The notes under the pieces were generated by a model. That model was given only the letters and a program-made list of their open reading frames with translations, was not told the origin of the DNA and ran no database searches. Shown in pieces: positions 28,032 to 36,748 of a DNA stretch of 64,000 nucleotides; the stretch's first letter is position 1; each line of letters opens with the position of its first letter. Both the position numbers and the translations under genes were made by a program. Source of the DNA: Agathobaculum massiliense (GTDB lineage: Bacteria > Bacillota > Clostridia > Oscillospirales > Butyricicoccaceae); the NCBI RefSeq assembly GCF_900291975.1, contig NZ_OMPN01000001.1:3148688-3212687 (forward strand), written 5' to 3'.

Positions 28032-28871
28032 ATGGTCGTCTATCTGGATGTCCTGTTTGGGGTCAACGCACTGATGGATTATACGACGCTGCTCGCCGCG
28101 GCCAGGCTGGGCGGGGTATCCGTCAAACGGAGGCGGCTACTGGGGGCGGCAGCGGTAGGCGGCACCTATTCGGCTGCGGCGATGCTGTTCCCCGCACTGG
28201 CGCTGGCTCCGTTGCGGATTTTGTCCGGAATCGGCCTGTGCGCCGCGGCCTTTGCTGGACAGCGCGCTTTCGCGCGCCTGTGCGCGCTGTACTTTGTCGT
28301 CGCGGCCTCTTTTGCGGGGCTTGCGGCGGCGCTTGGCGCGGCGTCCGGCCGGCAGCTTTTGACAGGGGCGGGATACTATGCCGCTGTTCCGCTGCGCGTT
28401 CTGGTTTTAGCCGCCGCAGCCGGTTACGCGGTCAGCGGGATATTTCTGCGTGGAGATGCGCTGCATGGGCCGGTTCGGCGGGAGGTGGAGACGCTGCGGA
28501 TCTGCTTTGGGGGAAAGGCGTGCGAGTTGCGCGTCCTGCATGATACCGGAAACGGGCTGTTTGAACCGGTTTCGGGAAAACCGGTGGTCGTGATGGATCG
28601 AGCGGCCGCTGTGGAACTGCTGGGAGAGGCAGGGCGGCCGCTACGGGATGGCACAATGGCTGCCTCGGAGGCGCTTGCCAGACTCCCGCCCAGGCTGGCA
28701 GGCCGGTTTGGGCTGCTGCCGTACCGCGCGGTGGGCACGGAGAGCGGCCTGCTGCTGTATTTCCGTCCAGACAGCGTGTACCGTGCAGATGGGAAACCGC
28801 TGGACTGCGTCTGTGCGGTTGGGCCGGATCAGATCGGACAGGGCGCGTATGACGGATTGATCGGTGTATGA
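28032..28871 (+). CDS. spoIIGA: Sigma-E processing peptidase SpoIIGA
   Basis: A 279-residue membrane aspartic protease. Residues 1 to about 150 hold five hydrophobic helices starting [19 protein letters not shown]. The C-terminal domain has the aspartyl-protease motif [18 protein letters not shown] with the catalytic Asp. In the mother cell it removes the pro-sequence from SigE after a forespore signal (SpoIIR). The ATG at 28032 follows GGAGGTGG; upstream sequence in this frame is unlikely to be coding. It directly precedes sigE, as in all spore formers. Confidence 0.93.
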   Translation: MVVYLDVLFGVNALMDYTTLLAAARLGGVSVKRRRLLGAAAVGGTYSAAAMLFPALALAPLRILSGIGLCAAAFAGQRAFARLCALYFVVAASFAGLAAALGAASGRQLLTGAGYYAAVPLRVLVLAAAAGYAVSGIFLRGDALHGPVRREVETLRICFGGKACELRVLHDTGNGLFEPVSGKPVVVMDRAAAVELLGEAGRPLRDGTMAASEALARLPPRLAGRFGLLPYRAVGTESGLLLYFRPDSVYRADGKPLDCVCAVGPDQIGQGAYDGLIGV

Positions 28872-28884
28872 AAGGGAGAGAAGC

Positions 28885-29583
28885 ATGATATTCCAATGGA
28901 TCATCAGAAAGCTGAAGAGCCTGTTTGCAAAGCAGCCGGTTTACTACATCGGCGGCAGCGAGGTGTTGCCCCCGCCGCTTTCTGCAGAGGAGGAGGCCGA
29001 TGCGGTGGTGGCCTGCCAATCCGGAGACGAGCAGGCCAGAAATATGCTGATCGAACACAACCTGCGGCTTGTCGTGTTTTTGGCGCGCAAATTTGAATCC
29101 AGCGGCGTGGGGACGGAGGATCTGATCTCGATCGGGACAATCGGGCTGATCAAGGCGGTCAGCACCTACCGGAGCGATAAAAACGTCAAGCTGGCAACCT
29201 ATGCGTCCCGCTGCATTGAGAATGAGATATTGATGTATCTCCGCAAAATCGCGGGCCGCCGGACAGAGGTTTCGTTTGATGAGCCGCTTTCCTCGGACTG
29301 GGATGGAAACGAGTTGCTGCTGTCGGATATTCTGGGTACCGAGCCGGACAGCGTGATGCGGCCGCTGGAGGACGATGTAGACCGCACGCTGCTGCTGCGC
29401 GCGCTGGAACGCCTGCCAGCGCGGGAGCGACAGATCATCTCCATGCGGTTTGGCATCAATATGCCGGAAGCCATGACGCAGAAGGAGGTCGCGGACCTGC
29501 TCGGCATTTCGCAGAGCTACATATCAAGACTGGAAAAACGGATTATCGCGCGGATGCGGAAAGACATTCTGAAATGGGTCTGA
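28885..29583 (+). CDS. sigE: RNA polymerase sporulation sigma factor SigE
   Basis: A 232-residue sigma-70 family factor. The N-terminal amphipathic stretch ([16 protein letters not shown]) is the pro-sequence that tethers pro-SigE to the membrane until SpoIIGA cleavage. Region 2 holds [19 protein letters not shown] and [12 protein letters not shown]; region 4 holds [22 protein letters not shown]. SigE drives early mother-cell transcription, including yunB-type genes. The ATG at 28885 follows GGGAGA. In many clostridia sigG follows sigE; here it does not. Confidence 0.95.
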   Translation: MIFQWIIRKLKSLFAKQPVYYIGGSEVLPPPLSAEEEADAVVACQSGDEQARNMLIEHNLRLVVFLARKFESSGVGTEDLISIGTIGLIKAVSTYRSDKNVKLATYASRCIENEILMYLRKIAGRRTEVSFDEPLSSDWDGNELLLSDILGTEPDSVMRPLEDDVDRTLLLRALERLPARERQIISMRFGINMPEAMTQKEVADLLGISQSYISRLEKRIIARMRKDILKWV

Positions 29584-29698
29584 TGCGGGTACTCGACTTC
29601 CCATTTATTCGAAATTGGACAATGCGTGGCGCATATAAATAAAAGCGGGAGGGTCGCCGCAGGGCGGCGTCTCAATATATACGGATGGGAGGCGGCAT

Positions 29699-29962
29699 AT
29701 GAATCTGAAAGTGCGGCTCAGGAACCCGATATTCTGGATACAGCTTCTGCTGGGAATATTCGCCACGGCGTTGGCCTATGCAGGGCTGACAGCCTCGGAT
29801 ATGACGACATGGGGCGCGGTATGGGAGGTGCTGAAAGGAGCGTTCACCAATCCCTACTGCCTGTTTCTGATGGCGTCCAATATTTGGGCGGCGCTCAACG
29901 ACCCGACAACCGCGGGGATAACGGACAGCGCGCGGGCGAAAAGCTATGAAAAACCGTCATAG
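29699..29962 (+). CDS. Phage-type holin (phi LC3 family)
   Basis: An 87-residue protein with two hydrophobic segments (about residues 12-30 and 50-68). It has the conserved ends of phi LC3 holins: a KVRLRNPIFW start and NDPTTAGITDSARAKSYEKP at the C-terminus. Holins form membrane lesions that let endolysin out. Here it stands alone between sigE and a convergent amidase gene, with no other phage genes, so it may be a domesticated lysis cassette (for example mother-cell lysis). GGGAGGCGG precedes the ATG. Confidence 0.85.
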   Translation: MNLKVRLRNPIFWIQLLLGIFATALAYAGLTASDMTTWGAVWEVLKGAFTNPYCLFLMASNIWAALNDPTTAGITDSARAKSYEKPS

Positions 29963-29972
29963 GGCGGTGGTA

Positions 29973-30006
29973 AAAAAGCAGGCGGTCGTTGGACCGCCTG
30001 CTTTTT
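29973..30006. terminator. Bidirectional hairpin terminator between holin and amidase
   Basis: A 15-bp perfect stem, AAAAAGCAGGCGGTC and complement, with loop GTTG, between convergent genes. Confidence 0.9.
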
Positions 30007-30010
30007 CCTG

Positions 30011-30583
30011 TCAAAGTGGGGCAAAGCCGAAATAGCTGAGCAGGCCGTTGTAGATCCCCTGGGCAAAGCCGTAAGGGTCGTCGCGCAGCTTTTGGGCGTC
30101 CTCGGCGTTGCTGAGGTAGGCAAGCTCGACCAGGATCGCGGGCATGGAGGTGCGCCGCAGTACGAACAGGCTGGGATTCAGCCGGACGCCATTATCCTTG
30201 GTACCGACGCGCTCGACAATGCCGATCAGGACATGCTGTGCAAGCCAATAGGGCTGCGTATTTTGCTGAAAAACATAGACCTCCGTACCGTTGATGGCCG
30301 GATTGACGTTGGAATTGCAGTGGATGCTGATAAAATAATCGGCAGGCCAGCTGTTTGCCATGCGCACGCGCGCGGCAAGGCTGCTGGCATTACTGGTGCC
30401 AAGTATTTCGTCAGGGGAATTGCGGCTCAGGCGCACCTCGAAGCGAGGATCAGCGCGGAGCAGGTCGGCCAGATATACGCCAACGATAAAATTGACGTCC
30501 TGCTCGCGCAGGCCGTTGCCCTCCGCTCCGGTATTGGGGCCGCTGGGATTATGCCCCTGGTCTATAAAAATGCGAATAGCCAA
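30011..30583 (-). CDS. N-acetylmuramoyl-L-alanine amidase (Amidase_3)
   Basis: A 190-residue single-domain zinc amidase that cleaves the bond between MurNAc and L-Ala in peptidoglycan. Zinc ligands: His in IDQGHNP, Glu in GAEGNGLREQDVN and His in FISIHCNSN; the catalytic Glu is in ILVELAYLSN. There is no signal peptide, membrane anchor or wall-binding domain, so export would need a holin or cell lysis; the neighbouring holin is convergent. CwlD-type sporulation amidases share this fold, but normally have a signal peptide. It starts with TTG, preceded by AAGGAG. Confidence 0.88.
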   Translation of the reverse strand: MAIRIFIDQGHNPSGPNTGAEGNGLREQDVNFIVGVYLADLLRADPRFEVRLSRNSPDEILGTSNASSLAARVRMANSWPADYFISIHCNSNVNPAINGTEVYVFQQNTQPYWLAQHVLIGIVERVGTKDNGVRLNPSLFVLRRTSMPAILVELAYLSNAEDAQKLRDDPYGFAQGIYNGLLSYFGFAPL

Positions 30584-30815
30584 TTGATCACACTCCTTCG
30601 GTTCAGTTTATTCCGGTACAGTGGCCGCCGGTGCCGGAAAAGAAAGAATGCCGCCGGATTCCTTGACGGGGATCCGGTAAAAATGCTATGCTGTAGAGGG
30701 CAGGAAAGGTTTGGATAGCAGGGAGTCCGTTTTTTCATAAACAAAGGGATATTGCGGATCCGGAAGACAAAATTATGACCATACCCGCAGGAGCGGGATG
30801 AAGGAGCCTTACAAA

Positions 30816-31685
30816 ATGATGACAGAACTTGATCAGAGCTATGTGGACCGCATCATACCGGAGCGGGCTGCGGAGGCGAACAAGAATGACTTTGGCCGCG
30901 TGCTGTGCGTCTGCGGCTGTGCGGGATATACCGGAGCGGCTTATTTTGCCGCGCAGGGAGCGGTGCGCATGGGAAGCGGCGTGGTGACGCTGGCGACACC
31001 GGAGCGCGCTTGGCCCGTGCTCGCGGTGAAGCTCAATGAACCGGTCGTCCGGCCGATGCCGTGCGGTGCGGATGGGATGCTGTCGCGCGAGGCGCTGCCG
31101 GCGTTGCTGTCGCTCGCGGAAAAGGCAGACGCGTTGCTGATCGGCTGCGGTCTGGGGCGGTCTTACGCGGTCGCGGAAATTGTCGTGACATTGATCGAAA
31201 ATGCAAAATGTCAGATTGTTTTGGACGCGGATGGTATAAATGCGCTGACCGCGCATAAGGATATACTGCGGCAGGCGGCACAGCCGGTCATCCTTACGCC
31301 GCACGCGGGGGAATTCGCCCGTCTGTCCGGCCTGGAAAATCCGCAGCAGGGCGAGCTGACGCTGTTCGCCCGTAAGATGGGCTGCATACTGCTGTACAAG
31401 GGACACCGCACGCTGATCGCGGCGCCGGATGGCAGACTGTACCGGAACCATTCGGGGAATCCCGGCATGGCGAAAGGGGGCAGCGGGGATGTGCTTGCGG
31501 GTATGCTGGTCTCCCTGTGCGGACAAGGGCTGGATCCTGTGGACGCCGCCTGTGCGGCGGCTTGGCTGCATGGACGCGCCGGGGACATGGCGGCCAACGC
31601 GCGCTCTGAGTACGGCATGACGCCGGGCGATTTGCTGCACTTCCTGCCCGATTTGCTCAAACGGTATAATACGAGGGAGTGGTGA
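30816..31685 (+). CDS. nnrD: ADP-dependent NAD(P)H-hydrate dehydratase
   Basis: A 289-residue ribokinase-fold repair enzyme that dehydrates damaged S-NAD(P)HX back to NAD(P)H. Motifs: GRVLCVCGCAGYTGAAYF near the start, LDADGINAL, LTPHAGEFARL and the catalytic GGSGDVLAGML. The NnrE epimerase domain, often fused, is absent. I prefer the ATG at 30816 because AAGGAG sits 9 nt upstream; an ATG at 30798 would also be possible. It is the first gene of a run into gerS-like, alr and mazF. Confidence 0.92.
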   Translation: MMTELDQSYVDRIIPERAAEANKNDFGRVLCVCGCAGYTGAAYFAAQGAVRMGSGVVTLATPERAWPVLAVKLNEPVVRPMPCGADGMLSREALPALLSLAEKADALLIGCGLGRSYAVAEIVVTLIENAKCQIVLDADGINALTAHKDILRQAAQPVILTPHAGEFARLSGLENPQQGELTLFARKMGCILLYKGHRTLIAAPDGRLYRNHSGNPGMAKGGSGDVLAGMLVSLCGQGLDPVDAACAAAWLHGRAGDMAANARSEYGMTPGDLLHFLPDLLKRYNTREW

Positions 31686-31686
31686 T

Positions 31687-32265
31687 CTGAAACAAAGGCT
31701 ATGTGCGGCCGCGCTGGCCCTGTGCCTGCTTTCCGGCTGCGGCGCGCCCGCGGCGGATGGGGAAAGTGTGCGCGAATATTTCAGCGCGCTGACGGGATTT
31801 GAGGCGCATATCAAAGTTTTATCCGATTTAGAGGATTCTGTGCTGGAATATGAGATGGATTATAATTATAATAAAGAAGATGCGGACACATTCACGATCA
31901 CCGCGCCGGAATCCCTGGCGGGGATCGGAGGGCGCATTGCCGGAACGGACAACGGGGCGTTTTCTCTGCAGTACGATGGCATGGTGCTGGACGACGCGAT
32001 GCCGCAGCGCACCGGGCTGACGCCTGCGGACGGGCTGTTCTGCCTGCTGTCCGATCTGCGTAACAGCGAGCCGGAGCAGCAATGGACAGAACAGGCTTCG
32101 GGGACCGAGTTGCTTGTTCTCCGGTATGCGGAGGACGGTACGGATGGCAAAATAGAAAAACAGGTATGGCTGACCGAAAACGGACGGCAGCTCGTCTGCG
32201 CGGAGCTGTATGCGGACGGAAAACGGGTGCTGACAATCCAGGTCATGTCGTATCAGGAAACATAA
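31687..32265 (+). CDS. GerS-like germination lipoprotein (LolA-type fold)
   Basis: A 192-residue lipoprotein. The signal peptide (LKQRLCAAALALCLL) ends in a lipobox with SGC as the lipidated Cys. The mature part (YFSALTGFEAHIKVLSD, GAFSLQYDGMVLDD, VLRYAEDGTDG) resembles LolA/GerS-type beta proteins. In Clostridioides difficile gerS, a lipoprotein needed for cortex modification with CwlD, lies just upstream of an alanine racemase gene, the same order as here. No ATG, GTG or TTG fits; a CTG at 31687 is well placed after GAGGGAG, overlapping the region of the nnrD stop. The ortholog call rests mainly on context. Confidence 0.65.
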   Translation: MKQRLCAAALALCLLSGCGAPAADGESVREYFSALTGFEAHIKVLSDLEDSVLEYEMDYNYNKEDADTFTITAPESLAGIGGRIAGTDNGAFSLQYDGMVLDDAMPQRTGLTPADGLFCLLSDLRNSEPEQQWTEQASGTELLVLRYAEDGTDGKIEKQVWLTENGRQLVCAELYADGKRVLTIQVMSYQET

Positions 32266-32284
32266 ATTAGGGGATGAGCAAAGA

Positions 32285-33406
32285 ATGGAACCGAGCAAGC
32301 ACCGCACCTGGGCGGAAGTAGACTTGGGTGCGATCGAACATAATTACCGTGTAATCTGTGCGCAGGCAAAATCGCCGGTGCTGTGTGTGGTAAAAGCGGA
32401 TGCGTATGGGCATGGCGCGGTGCAGATCGCGACGCGTTTACAGGAGATCGGCGCGCCGTATTTCGCCGCCGCGACCGTGCCGGAGGCGGTGGAGCTGCGC
32501 GAAAACGGTATCCACAAGCCAATTTTGATTCTGGGATATGTGGATGAGGCCGATATGGATACCATTGCCCGCTGCCATATCACGGCGCCGGTCTATGATA
32601 CCGAAACCGCGCGCCTGTTGTCAGAGGCCGCCGTGCGCACGGGGGAGAGGATCGCGGTACACTACAAGCTGGATACCGGCATGACGCGCCTGGGTTTTTC
32701 AGCATGGGACACGGAGCGGACAATAGAGCAGATTTTGTGGTGTTCCGATCTGGCTGGGCTGGATTCCGAGGGGATTTTTACACACTTTGCGGTTTCCGAC
32801 GTACCGGAAGGCAGAGCGTACACGGCGCTCCAATATCAGCGGTTTGAGGCGGTGTGCGACGGCCTGCGGCAGGCCGGACTCGACCTGCCTCTGCGGCATT
32901 GCGCCAACAGCGGCGCAATCCAGAGTTATGAGCAGATGCACTGCAGCATGACGCGGGCGGGCATCATCCTGTATGGATACCGGCCGGATGTCTCTGTGCC
33001 GCCGGTGCTCGATCTCAGGCCGGCCATGACGGTCAAGGCACGCGTGGTGCAGGTTCGCGATATCCCCGCGCATACGACGGTCAGCTATGGCCGCACCTTT
33101 GAAACAGATGGTCCGGCACGCATTGCGGTCGTTTCGATCGGCTATGCGGATGGATTCCTGCGCACCGGCTCCGGAAAGGCGCGGGTGGTCATCAATGGAC
33201 GGAGTACGCCCGTGCTTGGACGCATCTGCATGGATATGTGTATGGCATGCGTCCCAGAGGGAGAAAGCGTGCAGCGCGGGGACGAGGTTATCGTATGGGG
33301 CGCAGATACCTGGACGGCGGAGAACGCAGCGGCGGCTGCTGGCACGATCTCCTACGAGGTGGTGTGCAGCATCAGCCGACGGGTACCGCGTTTTTACAGG
33401 GGCTGA
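32285..33406 (+). CDS. alr: Alanine racemase
   Basis: A 373-residue PLP enzyme interconverting L- and D-alanine. The PLP-binding Lys is in VVKADAYGHG (residue 37). The second catalytic residue, Tyr, is in TTVSYGRTF, and MDMCMACVPE is the conserved C-terminal barrel segment. D-Ala is used for peptidoglycan; spore-formers also use it to hold back germination. It follows the gerS-like gene by 19 bp and precedes mazF, matching the alr-toxin layout of Firmicutes. Confidence 0.95.
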   Translation: MEPSKHRTWAEVDLGAIEHNYRVICAQAKSPVLCVVKADAYGHGAVQIATRLQEIGAPYFAAATVPEAVELRENGIHKPILILGYVDEADMDTIARCHITAPVYDTETARLLSEAAVRTGERIAVHYKLDTGMTRLGFSAWDTERTIEQILWCSDLAGLDSEGIFTHFAVSDVPEGRAYTALQYQRFEAVCDGLRQAGLDLPLRHCANSGAIQSYEQMHCSMTRAGIILYGYRPDVSVPPVLDLRPAMTVKARVVQVRDIPAHTTVSYGRTFETDGPARIAVVSIGYADGFLRTGSGKARVVINGRSTPVLGRICMDMCMACVPEGESVQRGDEVIVWGADTWTAENAAAAAGTISYEVVCSISRRVPRFYRG

Positions 33407-33557
33407 CAATCCGCCTGTGGTTCGCATAGGATGAATCGGGGAAAATTCCCTGACCTTATGCCATAGTTTTTTACACGACTGTTATATTTTCTTGTGGCGT
33501 GGGGAAAATAGGTTTGCGGACAAACCGCAAATCTATTTCATCGGAGAGTGAACCAAA

Positions 33558-33920
33558 GTGGATACCAGCATCAAACGGGGAGATATTTACTATGCCGATC
33601 TCAGCCCGGTGGTCGGCAGCGAACAGGGGGGCATCCGTCCAGTACTTATTGTCCAGAATAATGTGGGCAATCGGTACAGCCCGACGGTGATTGCCGCCGC
33701 TATCACATCGCAGGTCAACAAGGCCAAGATGCCGACCCACATCACGCTTGGTGCGCCCAACTACGGACTGACCAAGGATTCCATCATCCTGACCGAACAG
33801 ATCCGGACGCTGGATAAAAAGCGCCTGCGCGAAAAGATGGGCTCGCTCGATGAAAATGCGATGCGCCATGTGGATGAGGCTCTGGCCGTCAGCTTCGGCT
33901 TGGGATCTGTACAGGGCTGA
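33558..33920 (+). CDS. MazF/PemK-type endoribonuclease (EndoA-like toxin)
   Basis: A 120-residue MazF-family sequence-specific mRNA endonuclease. It has the family start [33 protein letters not shown] and the C-terminal [17 protein letters not shown]. In Bacillus the order is alr-ndoAI-ndoA; here the roughly 150 bp between alr and the toxin contains no antitoxin-sized frame. An inverted repeat TTTGCGG-N5-CCGCAAA at 33513-33531 sits upstream and could be an operator. Starts with GTG at 33558. A hairpin terminator follows. Confidence 0.9.
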   Translation: MDTSIKRGDIYYADLSPVVGSEQGGIRPVLIVQNNVGNRYSPTVIAAAITSQVNKAKMPTHITLGAPNYGLTKDSIILTEQIRTLDKKRLREKMGSLDENAMRHVDEALAVSFGLGSVQG

Positions 33921-33937
33921 ACGTCATATTTGCAGGC

Positions 33938-33972
33938 AAAAGCGCGTATCCTATTATTGGATACGCGCTTTT
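33938..33972 (+). terminator. Rho-independent terminator after mazF
   Basis: A 14-bp perfect stem, AAAAGCGCGTATCC and complement, with a 7-nt loop and T6 tract. Confidence 0.92.
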
Positions 33973-33995
33973 TTACGGGAGGAGGGGGAGCGGCG

Positions 33996-34580
33996 GTGCA
34001 GGCAGAGGTTCGGTTCCGCGGCAGTGCGGTAGGCAGGCTGGAATGGCTGCCCGACGCTTACGGAGTACGGATTGATTTGGACTGTGCGATTCCCTGCGAC
34101 CTGCTGCTGCGCTGCTATGCAGCGGCGGATGGGGCAAGGCCGCTGCTGGTCGGCCTACCGGAACCGGTCGGAGGACGGCTGCGGCTGACGCGGCATTTAT
34201 CCAGAGAAACACTGAAAACGGCCGGGTATGCGAACCAGCAGCCATCCGACTTTTATCTCTCTGCCGGAGAGGAAGAGGAGGTCGGCCGGCAGTCCGTGTC
34301 TCAACAGGACGCTTCAGAACAGGCGCCGCCTCCGGACGCACGGCAGACAGAAAGGCAGTTATGGACAGGGGATGTGGTGTTGGATAGCCTGGTGGAGCGC
34401 GGCGAGCTGAAAGCGGAGGCTGCGGAGGGGACGCTCTGCCTGCGTTGTCCCTTTGCGCCGGACCGGCCGTTCCTGCTGGCGCCGGCATTCGTGCTTTGCA
34501 CGGTGGAAAACGGGGAAGCGGTGCTTCGCTGGACGAAAAAGGACGCAGCCGGAAAGGCTGCGTCCGAAGAGATCACTTGA
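33996..34580 (+). CDS. Conserved clostridial protein of unknown function
   Basis: A 194-residue protein I cannot assign. The N-terminal 85 residues read like a beta-rich domain (VRFRGSAVGRLEWLPDAYGVRIDLDCAIP, then GGRLRLTRHLS). A Gln/Glu-rich linker (about 95-125) and a second beta-rich part follow. It has no signal peptide or membrane segment. It starts with GTG at 33996 after a very strong purine-rich GGAGGGGGAG, downstream of the mazF terminator. Its end overlaps the convergent DUF1015 gene by 8 bp. Confidence 0.6.
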   Translation: MQAEVRFRGSAVGRLEWLPDAYGVRIDLDCAIPCDLLLRCYAAADGARPLLVGLPEPVGGRLRLTRHLSRETLKTAGYANQQPSDFYLSAGEEEEVGRQSVSQQDASEQAPPPDARQTERQLWTGDVVLDSLVERGELKAEAAEGTLCLRCPFAPDRPFLLAPAFVLCTVENGEAVLRWTKKDAAGKAASEEIT

Positions 34581-35883
34581 CGATCGTTTTGGCTTCCATG
34601 TAGTAGCGCTTTTCGTGCGCCTCTCCCATGGAGAAAGTTTTGCGGGGAAGCACACCGTCGAAAATAACGCCGCGGAACAAATCGTTTTTGGCAATATCGG
34701 GCAGGATAAAGCCAAGATTGCCGGGCTTTTCGGCGAGGGCGGCCACAACATCCGCGCCGTGGATGTAGTCAATCTTGGCCGAGGGATGCGCGCCCAGATA
34801 TGCGTCAAGGCCGGTCTGGATGGTCGCGACAGGGATGGACCATTTGGGATTCTCGACAACGAATACGCCGGAGCGGTTTTCCGCGCGGAAAGGATAATAA
34901 TGTGCGGCGGCATCTGCCGGCGCCTGCTCGGCGACATAGGCCTTGCAGCCTTGGGATTCGTAAAATGCCGTGAGACTGCCGAACAGTTCGTTAGTCTCCA
35001 CACCGAACAGGATGCGGTGGATCGGTTCGATAATCAGGCTTTCGTCGTGGATATTGACCACTTCGACCAGGGCGTAACGCGCGGGGTGGTTCTGCTGCTC
35101 CTCGGCGGACAGGCTTTTTTTTGTTTCCTCCCAGTATGCCTTCGCGGTCGCCATGGAGTGGTTGCCGTCGCCGACCGCATAGGGAAGGAGGGCTTGGGCG
35201 TCCGTGCAGCCATACTTTTGGTTGAATGCGGCTCGGTCGCAGAGTGCTTCAAGCCCAGCCTCGACCGTGTCGGTTTCCACGCCCTTGGGAATGAACCAGC
35301 CGGTGATATGGCCGCCGTTCTGCATCAGATCGGTGTCGTAAATTCTGTCAAAAGAAGCGGTTTTCTCAAAGAGCGGTTCGATAATCGTGCGGTCGGGATC
35401 GTCGATCAGGATCATGATGTGCGGCAGCTCCATGCAGGCTCCCTGGCGCACCTTGAGACGCGGCGGGATGCGCTCGACAACGGTTTTTTCCGTGGGACGG
35501 ATCAGGGAAGCAGAGCCGGGCGTGTATTCATACGCCTCAAGATCCATGGCAAGCACGATTCCGCGCCGCGGGCAGGCGCCGCCAGACCAGCGTTCGGTCA
35601 GGATAATGCCGGCGGGAAGCGTTTGCAGCGTTCCCTCCTCAATGTAGCGGCGCATAGTCTTATGAATGGTTTCGGTGCGCGCTGCAACGTCCACCTCTTC
35701 CAGATAGACTTCCGGCAGGGTCAGACGCAGCGTGGAGGGGGCGTCTCCAACGATGCGGTCGGTCTCCGCCCAATATTCGGGCTGCGAGGTATATTGATCA
35801 CAGGCGATGACCGCCCATTTGGAAAGGTCGGTCCCTTTTGGGGGCAGCATGATTTCGGGAATACGGGTGCAACGGTTTGCCAT
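34573..35883 (-). CDS. DUF1015-family protein
   Basis: A 436-residue cytoplasmic protein with the DUF1015 features: a PPKGTDLSKWAVIACDQYTSQPEYW start, then DGNHSMATAKAYWEE (His/Ser motif) and HGADVVAALAEKPGNLGFILPD near the C-terminus. The family is widespread in anaerobes, and its biochemical role is not established. The ATG at 35883 follows GAGGAGG, and an extended -10 (TGCTATACT, TATACT at 35928-35923) lies 40 bp upstream on the minus strand. It is monocistronic. Confidence 0.82.
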   Translation of the reverse strand: MANRCTRIPEIMLPPKGTDLSKWAVIACDQYTSQPEYWAETDRIVGDAPSTLRLTLPEVYLEEVDVAARTETIHKTMRRYIEEGTLQTLPAGIILTERWSGGACPRRGIVLAMDLEAYEYTPGSASLIRPTEKTVVERIPPRLKVRQGACMELPHIMILIDDPDRTIIEPLFEKTASFDRIYDTDLMQNGGHITGWFIPKGVETDTVEAGLEALCDRAAFNQKYGCTDAQALLPYAVGDGNHSMATAKAYWEETKKSLSAEEQQNHPARYALVEVVNIHDESLIIEPIHRILFGVETNELFGSLTAFYESQGCKAYVAEQAPADAAAHYYPFRAENRSGVFVVENPKWSIPVATIQTGLDAYLGAHPSAKIDYIHGADVVAALAEKPGNLGFILPDIAKNDLFRGVIFDGVLPRKTFSMGEAHEKRYYMEAKTIVK

Positions 35884-36081
35884 GTTTTGTCGTTCCTCCT
35901 CACAAAATGTTGGAATGATTCCAGTATAGCAGAAAAACGGTGCGCAAGCACGTTTTTTTGCAAATTTATTCCGGAGTTTTGCAAATCGATAAAGAAGGTT
36001 TCGCATAATGGATAAATCCGTGTGGATCTGGAAAGCAAAACAGGATAAACTGTACAAACAGCCGGCACGGCGGATACCCTG

Positions 36082-36109
36082 TTGACAAGGTAGGGATATG
36101 TGGTAAACT
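36082..36109 (+). promoter_or_regulatory. SigA-type promoter for the Cys-rich 125-residue protein
   Basis: TTGACA (36082-36087), a 16-bp spacer and TAAACT (36104-36109). The roughly 90-nt leader contains a possible 12-codon peptide frame (ATG at 36156 after AAGGGAGG) with a GGGGCGGAAGCCCC hairpin. Confidence 0.55.
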
Positions 36110-36206
36110 AAAATAAATAAGCAAAGGCTAACTGCAAAAGGGAGGCCTGCGGCAAATGCAAATGGACGGGGCGGAAGCCCCGATTGTAAGATAGGATGAT
36201 CGAAAG

Positions 36207-36584
36207 ATGAGTTGTCATACGGGAAACTGCAAAGGATGCCAGGGCTGCGGCGGCTGCGGAAACGGTTTATCCCTGTTTCGGGAGGAACTGGAACTGCTGC
36301 GCTGCTTTGCGCAGAGCCCGTTTCTACCGGTCGCGTGCGCGGCAGGGGCGGCAGAGCCGGTCTACCTGGAAAACGGGCGGGACAAGGCGGGGAACTATGC
36401 GGCGGCGATCGCATTGCTGCAGCGAAAGGGGCTGATACGGGTGGATTATGACATCCCCTTAAAAAATTTTGCTTATGACGGGTATGAGACATATCCCTGC
36501 AAGGGCAGCATGGCGCTGACGGCAAACGGGATACGGGTGCTGGAGGTACTCGAAACACAGGGGGTTACGGGGGAAGCGCTGTGA
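36207..36584 (+). CDS. Small Cys-rich protein, possible winged-helix
   Basis: A 125-residue protein of unknown function. The N-terminus is strikingly Cys-rich: C-x4-C-x2-C-x2-C-x2-C within the first 17 residues (NCKGCQGCGGCG), suggesting a metal or Fe-S site. The rest (AIALLQRKGLIRVDYDIP, SMALTANGIRVLEVLE) has the helix/strand pattern of a winged helix. A redox- or metal-responsive regulator is conceivable, but unproven. It is transcribed from its own promoter and stands alone between the DUF1015 gene and ptsI. Confidence 0.6.
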   Translation: MSCHTGNCKGCQGCGGCGNGLSLFREELELLRCFAQSPFLPVACAAGAAEPVYLENGRDKAGNYAAAIALLQRKGLIRVDYDIPLKNFAYDGYETYPCKGSMALTANGIRVLEVLETQGVTGEAL

Positions 36585-36669
36585 AAATAAACGCTGACAG
36601 ACGCGCTTTGACCACGATACCGGACTGCGGGGCGCGCTTGCGGAAAATGGAGGAAAGACAAGGATTTGC

Positions 36670-36698
36670 TTGACGAAAGCACCAAGATACCGTACAAT
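36670..36698 (+). promoter_or_regulatory. SigA-type promoter of ptsI
   Basis: TTGACG (36670-36675), a 17-bp spacer and TACAAT (36693-36698), 50 bp before the ptsI ATG. Confidence 0.75.
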
Positions 36699-36748
36699 GG
36701 TGTTGAAATATTTGTTAGGATTTACAATCCACAGGAGGAAAACGGCTC

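Noticed and set aside
34453..36015. 520-codon plus-strand frame opposite the DUF1015 gene
   Set aside because: Antisense shadow; the DUF1015 gene has a strong ribosome site and promoter.
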